A DNA stretch of 5,023 nucleotides from Candidatus Cloacimonadota bacterium (GTDB lineage Bacteria; Cloacimonadota; Cloacimonadia; Cloacimonadales; TCS61), in contig JAGGWC010000118.1 in assembly GCA_021157645.1 (NCBI GenBank), positions 1 through 5,023 of the forward strand, in the 5' to 3' direction. This document shows positions 1 through 5,023 of the stretch, one piece after another. Both the position numbers and the translations under genes were made by a program. The stretch's first letter is position 1. Each line of letters opens with the position of its first letter. The notes under the pieces were generated by a model. The model searched no databases. It saw only the letters and a program-made list of their open reading frames with translations, and had not been told where the DNA came from.

Positions 1-389
1 CCATATTTCTTATTAAATACTATAATTCAAATATTGTATATAATAGAAAAGGAATGATTGTTTACAAAGGGATTCCGATTCCATATTTTGATATCATGAT
101 ATTCCCTGATGGTACATTTAGACTGGTAGATAAGAAAATCTATTTTAATCAGAAAGATAAAGTTAATAGAATTTTTAAGTATGCTAATGATATTCTTCTA
201 ATTGGAAGTGGTGAAAATGGGGAAGGTGGAATGGGATTTATTGATGAACAAAGAGAAACCCAGTTTATATTTAATTCACAGAAGAAACTTCCTTTACAGG
301 TTATTGTTCTAAAAACTCCAAATGCGTGTAAAGAATTCAACCTATTAAAAAATAAAGGTTATGATGTAATGTTCATCATTCATAATTGA
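1..389 (+). CDS. Mth938-like (DUF498) domain protein, 5' end cut by window edge
   Basis: The reading frame is open from the left edge (first full codon at base 3) to TGA at 387-389. The translation matches the Mth938-like/DUF498 fold. Near the first Met it reads G-M-I-V-Y-K-G, then D-I-M-I-F-P-D-G, the usual opening strands. The hallmark DILLIGSGENGEGGMGF sits mid-protein, and the close is TPNACKEFNLLKNKGYDV followed by MFIIHN. Family members include archaeal MTH938, human AAMDC and NDUFAF3; the biochemical role of the bacterial members is not settled. ATG at 54 is the first Met in the window, but I doubt it is the start. The purine run AAAAGGA touches it with almost no spacer, and the conserved Gly that opens the domain is encoded just before it. 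No in-frame ATG, GTG or TTG precedes it here, so the true start probably lies upstream of the window. The protein ends IIHN, without the HxTC ending of many homologues. The TPR gene follows after 21 bp. Confidence 0.75.
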   Translation, partial: IFLIKYYNSNIVYNRKGMIVYKGIPIPYFDIMIFPDGTFRLVDKKIYFNQKDKVNRIFKYANDILLIGSGENGEGGMGFIDEQRETQFIFNSQKKLPLQVIVLKTPNACKEFNLLKNKGYDVMFIIHN

Positions 390-410
390 TTAGAATATAG
401 GTATTTTGAA

Positions 411-1301
411 ATGAAAAAAATATATAAGTTTGAAGATAAGTTCATACGATTTTTATTAATTTTGATTTGGTTCATTCTTATTAGTTTTGGATATATTTCT
501 ATAATAAAACCTGCTTGGCTTATAAATTTATCAGAAACCGGTAAAAGCATGGAGGCGCAACAAAGTATTAATAAAGCATATGAAGCTTTAAAAAATGAAA
601 ACTACAAAATGGCAGTGCAATCATATAAGAAGGCTCTTGAGATTCAACCAAAAATGGAAGGAGCACAGATAGGATTGGGTGTTACTTATTCTAAAATAGG
701 AGTGTATAATAAAGCGATCTCAATTTTTAAAAACCTTCTTAAAGATAAACCGAAAAATCCATATGCAATATATTATAATTTAGCAGAAATTCATGAGAAA
801 ACAGGAAAAATTGAAAAAGCAGTAAAATATTATATAAAATCAGCAGAAAGTGCTCCAAGTGCATTTTATCCATATGGTAAGATCGGGCAAATATATTTAA
901 ATAGAAAAAAATGGGATGATGCAATTTTTTATTATAAAAAAGCAATTGAGAATAAACTGGATATTAAAACATCATATTTGAGTATGCTGAAAAGTAGCTT
1001 ATATGAATATAGCGATCCAGAAATCATAGAAAAATTAAATGAAATACTTGCATGTGGTTTCCCTCCAGAGTTTCAGGAACGTTATTACTCAGAGAGATTC
1101 CAAAAAGTGCTTAGTGAAGATAAAAATCTTGCAAATATTAATAATGATATAGGATTTGCTTATGCTATGAAAGGTGAGATGGATATAGCGATTATATATT
1201 TTCGTAAATCAATAAAGATCTGGCCGGAATCTGAGAGAGCAAAACAGGATTTGAAAACTGCTCTTGAAATTCAAGATGAGAATCAGATTAAAGTAAGATA
1301 G
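411..1301 (+). CDS. Membrane-anchored tetratricopeptide repeat (TPR) protein
   Basis: This 296-residue protein has a Lys-rich N-terminus (MKKIYKFEDK) followed by one hydrophobic helix at about residues 11-32, with no obvious signal-peptidase site. By the positive-inside rule this is an uncleaved anchor, placing the remainder outside the cytoplasmic membrane (inference). Four consecutive 34-residue TPR units are visible at about 49-82, 83-116, 117-150 and 151-184, with the usual small and aromatic positions (A-Y-E-A-L, Y-K-K-A-L-E-I-Q-P, G-L-G-V-T-Y, A-I-F-Y-Y-K-K-A-I). A diverged segment (185-240) follows, then a fifth good unit at about 242-275 (G-F-A-Y-A-M-K-G-E, ending I-W-P-E-S). TPR arrays bind protein partners; nothing catalytic is seen. 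The start is the first Met after the upstream stop and gives the complete anchor, although the ribosome site is weak (TAGG at 398-401). The cupin gene begins 27 bp downstream. The partner is unknown. Confidence 0.85.
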   Translation: MKKIYKFEDKFIRFLLILIWFILISFGYISIIKPAWLINLSETGKSMEAQQSINKAYEALKNENYKMAVQSYKKALEIQPKMEGAQIGLGVTYSKIGVYNKAISIFKNLLKDKPKNPYAIYYNLAEIHEKTGKIEKAVKYYIKSAESAPSAFYPYGKIGQIYLNRKKWDDAIFYYKKAIENKLDIKTSYLSMLKSSLYEYSDPEIIEKLNEILACGFPPEFQERYYSERFQKVLSEDKNLANINNDIGFAYAMKGEMDIAIIYFRKSIKIWPESERAKQDLKTALEIQDENQIKVR

Positions 1302-1328
1302 AAAGAGGAAAAATACACTGGAGGAAGC

Positions 1329-1730
1329 ATGAAGGTTAAACATTACTCTGATATACTATTAGAAGAAGTTACAATGGAGGGATCCAGAAAAGCGAAGATC
1401 CGCTGGCTTATTTCAGAAAAAGATAAAGCACCAAATTTTGCAATGCGCATGTTTGAAGTTGAACCCGGTGGTTTCACTCCTTATCATTCCCATAGTTGGG
1501 AACATGAAAATTTTATTGTTGAAGGAAATGGAGCGCTGGTTACAGAAGATGGTGAATTGCCGTTTAAACCGGGAGATGTAATTTTTGTTGATCCACACAT
1601 GAAACATAATTATAAAAACACAGGTGAAACAACACTAAAATTTCTTTGTCTAATCCCACTGGGAAAACCGGCAAAAAAAGTTAAAAAAAATATAAATCCT
1701 TTTGCTGCCGGGAAAGCTAATAATTGTTAG
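1329..1730 (+). CDS. Single-domain cupin protein
   Basis: This 133-residue protein is a compact single cupin barrel. Cupin motif 1 is present as G48 with H53-S-H55, then E60 and glycines at 66/68. Motif 2 is present as P81-G82-D, P89, H93 and N97. The expected metal ligands are therefore H53, H55, E60 and H93, all intact. Small cupins of this kind may be dioxygenases, isomerases, sugar-binding or regulatory proteins, and the sequence alone does not choose among them. A basic, flexible C-terminal tail (about 113-133: KKVKK, NPFAAGK, ending NNC) extends beyond the barrel. The start is well fixed: GGAGG at 1320-1324 lies 4 nt before the ATG. It sits between the TPR gene (27 bp upstream) and the M42 peptidase (47 bp downstream) and is probably co-transcribed with them. 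Family assignment is secure; function is unknown. Confidence 0.9.
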   Translation: MKVKHYSDILLEEVTMEGSRKAKIRWLISEKDKAPNFAMRMFEVEPGGFTPYHSHSWEHENFIVEGNGALVTEDGELPFKPGDVIFVDPHMKHNYKNTGETTLKFLCLIPLGKPAKKVKKNINPFAAGKANNC

Positions 1731-1762
1731 TGAGCAATTTCAGCCTATTAAAAATAATATAA

Positions 1763-1770
1763 AAGGAGAT
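1763..1770 (+). promoter_or_regulatory. Ribosome binding site of the M42 peptidase gene
   Basis: AAGGAGAT is a strong Shine-Dalgarno match lying 7 nt (all A) before ATG 1778. It fixes the peptidase start and is the strongest ribosome site in the window, which suggests this gene is well translated. Confidence 0.8.
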
Positions 1771-1777
1771 AAAAAAA

Positions 1778-2833
1778 ATGGAAAAGAAATTCTTTAAAGA
1801 TCTTGTAATGGCACCGAGTCCCTCAGGATTTGAACAACCAGCACAAGAAGTGTACAGAAATTTTGTGAGAGAATATGCAGATAAAGTTACAACCGACGTT
1901 CATGGGAACGTGATCGCACTTAAAAAAGGTACAGGTAAACTTCGTTTTATGGTGTCAGGTCATGCTGATGAGGTTGGCCTTATGGTAAATTATATTGATG
2001 ATAAAGGCTTTATCAGGTTTACATCTATTGGTGGTGTAGATGCAACATTGCTTCCAGGGCTTCGTGTGAATATATATCACAACAAAAAAGCTGTTCGCGG
2101 TATTGTTGGTAGGAAACCAATTCATTTGATGAGTCCTGAAGACAGAAAAAGTACACCAAAAATGTCTGATTTGTGGATCGATATTGGAGCAAAAGACAAA
2201 AAAGCTGCTGAGAAAAGAGTATGTGTTGGTGATCATGTAACATATTCTCCCGGATTAGAAATTCTTTCTGGAAGTATAATTACAACAAAAGCTACAGATA
2301 ATAAAGCTGGGGTATACATTGTTGGATGTCTTCTAAAAGAACTTGCAGGAGAAAAAATTGTTGCGAATGTCTATTCTGTTTCTTCCGTTCAAGAAGAAGT
2401 AGGTCTTCGCGGTGCAAAAACAAGTGCTTTTGGAATAGATCCTCACGTTGGAATTGCTATTGATGTTACTCACGCAACCGATTATCCAGGAATGAACAAA
2501 AATCAATTAGGTGATGTTGCATTGGAAAAAGGACCAACTATTTCTGTAGGTGCAAATATTAATCCAAAGGTATTTGAACTTCTTAAAAAAGCTGGAAATA
2601 ATGTTAAAGTTAAATATCAGATAGAAGCAGCACCACGTGGAACAGGAACCGATGCAAATGCAATTCAAGTGACAAGAGCAGGTGTAGCTGCAGGACTCAT
2701 TAGTATTCCAAATAGATATATGCATACTCCAAACGAAGTTATATCTTTTAAAGATCTTAATGGAGCTGTTAAATTACTGGCAGAATTTGTGCGGTTGATC
2801 GACGATAGTACAGATTTTATTCCCAAAGTATAG
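1778..2833 (+). CDS. M42 family metallo-aminopeptidase (TET/FrvX/CelM-like)
   Basis: At 351 residues this has the normal family length and looks complete. M42 enzymes are cytosolic dinuclear-metal aminopeptidases that form large (usually dodecameric tetrahedral) particles and trim short peptides from the N-terminus. The active site is intact. G61-H62-A-D64-E gives a metal His and the Asp that supports the catalytic centre. D174 in T-K-A-T-D-N-K is the bridging ligand. E206-E207 in S-V-Q-E-E-V-G-L-R-G supply the general base and a metal ligand. D229 (A-I-D-V-T-H) and H316 (R-Y-M-H-T-P-N-E) complete the two metal sites. Residues from about 70 to 165 correspond to the inserted dimerisation (PDZ-like) domain. 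No signal peptide is present. A strong Shine-Dalgarno site fixes the start. The gene is the last of the left block and is followed 5 bp later by a long hairpin. Substrate preference (acidic, basic or hydrophobic N-terminal residue) cannot be read from the sequence. Confidence 0.95.
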   Translation: MEKKFFKDLVMAPSPSGFEQPAQEVYRNFVREYADKVTTDVHGNVIALKKGTGKLRFMVSGHADEVGLMVNYIDDKGFIRFTSIGGVDATLLPGLRVNIYHNKKAVRGIVGRKPIHLMSPEDRKSTPKMSDLWIDIGAKDKKAAEKRVCVGDHVTYSPGLEILSGSIITTKATDNKAGVYIVGCLLKELAGEKIVANVYSVSSVQEEVGLRGAKTSAFGIDPHVGIAIDVTHATDYPGMNKNQLGDVALEKGPTISVGANINPKVFELLKKAGNNVKVKYQIEAAPRGTGTDANAIQVTRAGVAAGLISIPNRYMHTPNEVISFKDLNGAVKLLAEFVRLIDDSTDFIPKV

Positions 2834-2838
2834 ATTAT

Positions 2839-2900
2839 GTTATCTTGAGCAGAGACGAATGATTGCAATTATATTATTCATCTTTGCTCATCAAGACAGC
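2839..2900 (+). repeat. Long imperfect inverted repeat / hairpin, candidate terminator
   Basis: The left arm (2839-2863) pairs with the right arm (2873-2900) around a 9-nt loop (2864-2872, TTGCAATTA). The outer stem is GTTATCTTGA (2839-2848) against TCAAGACAGC (2891-2900), with one mismatch and one G-T pair. The inner stem is GCAGAGACGAATGAT (2849-2863) against 2873-2887, with one mismatch and two G-T pairs. A 3-nt bulge (TCA, 2888-2890) sits on the right arm. The hairpin starts 5 bp after the peptidase stop, and the following 2902-2919 is T-rich but not a clean T run. It may therefore work as a transcription terminator. Its arms also resemble, from memory, the dispersed GTCATCCTGAGC...GAAGGAT type of intergenic palindrome found in many bacterial genomes, so it may be a degraded REP-like copy. 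I cannot tell which from one copy. Confidence 0.7.
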
Positions 2901-2918
2901 ATTTAATAATTTTCTCTT

Positions 2919-2924
2919 TATAAT
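2919..2924 (+). promoter_or_regulatory. Possible -10 box (TATAAT) upstream of the ABC exporter genes
   Basis: A perfect TATAAT lies between the hairpin and the ATPase start, where a promoter for the second transcription unit would be expected. No good -35 is present at 17 bp. The nearest candidate, AAGACA at 2893-2898, has a 20-bp spacer and lies inside the hairpin arm. The implied transcript start near 2931 would leave only about 10 nt of leader, almost on top of the ribosome site. In such AT-rich DNA the hexamer may be chance. Confidence 0.3.
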
Positions 2925-2931
2925 AGACATA

Positions 2932-2936
2932 AGAGG
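2932..2936 (+). promoter_or_regulatory. Ribosome binding site deciding the ABC ATPase start at 2941
   Basis: AGAGG lies 4 nt before ATG 2941. The same frame is open back to an ATG at 2863, but that would add 26 residues with no homology to ABC ATPases, would be encoded largely inside the hairpin, and has no ribosome site. The 2941 start gives the standard opening M-I-T-V-N-N-L-T-K-I-F. Confidence 0.75.
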
Positions 2937-2940
2937 TAAA

Positions 2941-3690
2941 ATGATAACTGTAAATAACCTGACAAAAATATTTAAACAACAAAATGGGGAAGATCTCTAT
3001 GCGGTTAATGATCTTTCCTTCACTGCTGGTAAAGGTGAGATTGTTGTGCTTTTAGGAGTGAACGGAGCGGGTAAAACAACCGCGATGAGAATGCTTTCTA
3101 CAGTATTGCAACCAACTAGTGGATATGCAACTCTCGAAGGTTATAGCCTTAAAAGTGATCCCCAAAATGTAAGAGCAAATCTTGGTTTTCTTTCAGGAGA
3201 TACTGGTCTTTATGCTAGACTTACTGCACGCGAGACAATTACATATTTTGCACGGTTGTACGATGTCCCTGAAAACAAGATCAATACAAGGATTAATGAA
3301 ATGGCGGATCTTTTGGATATGCATGAATTTTTGGATAAAAAGATAGATTTTCTATCAACAGGAATGAAGCAGAAAGTATCTATTGCACGTTCAATTATTC
3401 ATGACCCTCCGATAATGATTTTTGATGAACCAACAGCCGGACTCGATATTCTAACTGCAAAAAATATAATTTCCTTCATCCATAAATGTAAAGAAGATGG
3501 GAAATGTGTTCTATTCTCAACTCACATTATGCGCGAAGCTGAACGAATTGCAGATAAAATTATTATGATCCATCAAGGAAAAGTTTTGACTCAAGGTAGC
3601 TGGGAAGATTTTAAATCAGATACAGGTCTGCACGATCTCGATGACATCTTTATTCATTATGTAAATAGCATTACAAGAGAGGATGTATGA
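2941..3690 (+). CDS. ABC transporter ATP-binding protein, NatA-like
   Basis: This 249-residue ATPase powers an ABC-2 type exporter together with the permease that overlaps it downstream. Visible motifs are the Walker A G-V-N-G-A-G-K45-T-T (39-47), the signature L-S-T-G-M-K-Q (138-144), the Walker B I-M-I-F-D162-E163, the D-loop G-L-D (167-169) and the H-loop H195 (S-T-H-I-M). The signature form S-T-G-M-K-Q and the segment G-F-L-S-G-D-T-G-L-Y-x-R-L-T-A-R-E (82-98) are typical of the NatA/CcmA-like group. In that segment the usual Q-loop Gln is absent (S85-G86 instead). B. subtilis NatAB exports Na+, but members of this group move varied substrates, so sodium export should not be assumed here. 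I start the gene at 2941 rather than at the in-frame ATG 2863. The stop TGA at 3688-3690 overlaps the permease ATG (ATGA), which implies translational coupling. Family call is firm; substrate is unknown. Confidence 0.92.
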   Translation: MITVNNLTKIFKQQNGEDLYAVNDLSFTAGKGEIVVLLGVNGAGKTTAMRMLSTVLQPTSGYATLEGYSLKSDPQNVRANLGFLSGDTGLYARLTARETITYFARLYDVPENKINTRINEMADLLDMHEFLDKKIDFLSTGMKQKVSIARSIIHDPPIMIFDEPTAGLDILTAKNIISFIHKCKEDGKCVLFSTHIMREAERIADKIIMIHQGKVLTQGSWEDFKSDTGLHDLDDIFIHYVNSITREDV

Positions 3691-5023
3691 ATTTTAAAAA
3701 AATTATAATAATATATAAAAAAGAGATGCTTGATCTTGTTCGTGATAGAAGAACCATAATTACTTCCTTCATACTTCCTATAATACTTTATCCACTTCTA
3801 ATGATTGGTTTTTCTTCAATGATGTCACGTCAGGAAATGAAACTTGAACAACAGGGAATTGTCATATATCTTAATGATATGGTTCATGATGAATCTTCAA
3901 ATGAATTGAAAGAATCACTTTCTCATATTGACAATATCCAAATCATGGACGAAGCAATTGTTTATAATGAGAGTACATATCTTGATTTGCTTCAAGATAA
4001 ATCTATTCAAGCACTTATCAGTATTGAGGACAGCCTCTCTTTTTCAGGGTATAGGATTTTCAATATTACATGTTTCTATGATGAAACTTCTGAGAAAAGC
4101 TCTATGGCTTACAGCAAGATCAGAGATAATTTTCATGAAATTGAAGAAGTTCTTATCAGCAAGAGATTAGAAAAGATTAAAATAAATGCGGAAATATTAA
4201 ATGCTGTTGAGATCAAAAAAGAAAATATTGCACCTCCTGAGCAAATGATTGGTTTTATTGTTGGGAAATTCCTGCCTTATCTTTTAATTATTCTTACTAT
4301 AAGTGGAGCTTCTGTAATTGCATCTGATCTAATTGCAGGGGAGAAAGAACGTAAAACTCTTGAAACAATTCTTGTAAGTGCTGCTAGAAGAGATGAACTG
4401 GTAATTGGTAAATATCTTACAATAATTACAATTTCAATCATTACTGTTCTCTTAAATTTATTGAGTATGTATCTATCTTTCCGACATATATTTGTGCAGT
4501 TGGGAACAAGCATTGGTGACTTCCAATTGCCACTAGGTAATTTTGCACTTATTCTATTATTGATGCTTCCATTAATAACTTTATTTTCAGCCATCTTACT
4601 TTCAATTTCAACTTATTCCAGAAATATTAAAGAAGCACAGAGTTACCAAATGCCACTACTCTTTGGAGCAATAATGCTGTCAATGGTCAGTTTCCTACCT
4701 GGATTTGAATTAAACCTGGGATTTTCTCTTATTCCTATTGTTAATTTTTCTTTGATGATGCGCGATATAATGTTGAATAATTATCAGTTAAATTATCTAA
4801 TCATAATAATTGGATCCACACTGGTTCTTGATGTTATCACGGTATATATTTCAATTAGATTATTTCACAGTGAAAAAGTTTTGTTTAGGACAGTAGAAGA
4901 AAAATCTCTGAAATTCTGGGGTAAAAGCAAGAGAGATGTTCTAAATTTACAGTTTATTATGGTATATTTTGTGATAATGATAATTGCTCTTTATTATATC
5001 GGCGGAAGTTGGCAGTTAAAGGA
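3687..5023 (+). CDS. ABC-2 type permease, NatB-like, open at right edge; probably fused to a further membrane domain
   Basis: The frame runs 445 codons from ATG 3687 to the window end without a stop. AGAGAGGA (3676-3683) serves as ribosome site and the start overlaps the ATPase stop. It is the membrane partner of the NatA-like ATPase. The N-terminus I-Y-K-K-E-M-L-D-L-V-R-D-R-R-T is the usual ABC-2 coupling region, followed by helix 1 (about 23-44). A large extracytoplasmic domain spans about 45-185. More helices lie at about 187-212, 237-265, 285-308, 320-340 and 367-391. Between them is the conserved cytoplasmic motif G-E-K-E-R-K-T-L-E-T-I-L (219-230) with R-R-D-E-L-V-I-G-K shortly after. 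A NatB-type protein would normally end near residue 400. Here a polar linker (about 397-419, including S-E-K-V-L-F-R) leads into a new hydrophobic helix at about 421-438. This layout is known from permease proteins fused to a CPBP intramembrane protease. The protease part would be outside the window, so the fusion is an inference. Confidence 0.9.
   Translation, partial: MNFKKIIIIYKKEMLDLVRDRRTIITSFILPIILYPLLMIGFSSMMSRQEMKLEQQGIVIYLNDMVHDESSNELKESLSHIDNIQIMDEAIVYNESTYLDLLQDKSIQALISIEDSLSFSGYRIFNITCFYDETSEKSSMAYSKIRDNFHEIEEVLISKRLEKIKINAEILNAVEIKKENIAPPEQMIGFIVGKFLPYLLIILTISGASVIASDLIAGEKERKTLETILVSAARRDELVIGKYLTIITISIITVLLNLLSMYLSFRHIFVQLGTSIGDFQLPLGNFALILLLMLPLITLFSAILLSISTYSRNIKEAQSYQMPLLFGAIMLSMVSFLPGFELNLGFSLIPIVNFSLMMRDIMLNNYQLNYLIIIIGSTLVLDVITVYISIRLFHSEKVLFRTVEEKSLKFWGKSKRDVLNLQFIMVYFVIMIIALYYIGGSWQLK

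Noticed and set aside
1673..1690. A7 and A8 runs in the cupin gene as a possible slippage or programmed frameshift site
   Set aside because: A -1 shift meets TAA almost at once and a +1 shift also stops quickly, giving only a slightly shortened tail; such A runs are expected for Lys codons in AT-rich DNA.
1755..1760. TAATAT as a -10 box for the M42 gene
   Set aside because: Transcription would begin inside the ribosome binding site and no -35 is present.
1731..1777. Terminator or riboswitch between the cupin and peptidase genes
   Set aside because: The 47-bp gap shows no stem of useful length and is too short for a riboswitch.
1955..2243. Overlapping antisense frames within the M42 peptidase gene
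   Set aside because: They are opposite to a strongly conserved coding region and have compositions rich in His, Cys and Phe typical of antisense shadows.
2863..2940. N-terminal extension of the ABC ATPase from ATG 2863
   Set aside because: It lacks a ribosome site, overlaps the hairpin, and adds residues unlike any ABC ATPase N-terminus; ATG 2941 has AGAGG at good spacing.
3928..4170. 80-residue + strand open frame inside the permease
   Set aside because: It lies in another frame wholly inside the permease gene, has no recognisable domain and no ribosome site; it is a shadow.
4277..4594. 105-residue antisense open frame inside the permease
   Set aside because: It is the reverse-strand shadow of the conserved G-E-K-E-R region of the permease, with no protein-family resemblance.

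Overview
The window reads as an ordinary chromosomal stretch from an AT-rich (roughly one-third GC by eye) bacterium with a standard genetic code. All six genes lie on the + strand. Clear Shine-Dalgarno sequences (GGAGG, AAGGAGAT, AGAGG) precede several starts, which argues against typical Bacteroidota. I cannot name the organism. An FCB-related or candidate-phylum bacterium is possible, and that is only an impression from the gene content and the style of the intergenic repeat.

The left block (1-2833) holds four genes with gaps of 21, 27 and 47 bp, so they could share a transcript. They are the 3' end of an Mth938-like (DUF498) protein cut by the left edge, a membrane-anchored TPR protein, a single-domain metal-binding cupin, and an M42-family metallo-aminopeptidase with a complete active site. 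No shared pathway is evident. The peptidase would act in the cytosol on peptides, the TPR protein probably faces the outside of the membrane as a protein-interaction scaffold, and the cupin and Mth938-like proteins have no assignable substrate.

The 107-bp gap at 2834-2940 is the only real intergenic region. It begins with a long imperfect hairpin (2839-2900) followed by a T-rich run, then a perfect TATAAT box and a Shine-Dalgarno site. It is the likely boundary between two transcription units.

The right block (2941-5023) is a two-gene ABC exporter of the NatA/NatB type. The ATPase overlaps the permease by 4 bp (ATGA). The permease is open to the right edge. After a complete ABC-2 permease body it continues through a polar linker into a further hydrophobic helix, which suggests a larger fusion protein, most plausibly permease plus CPBP intramembrane protease. 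The second part lies outside the window.

I found no mobile elements, CRISPR arrays, tRNA or rRNA genes, and no convincing new biological system. The items most worth a second look are the permease extension and the intergenic hairpin.
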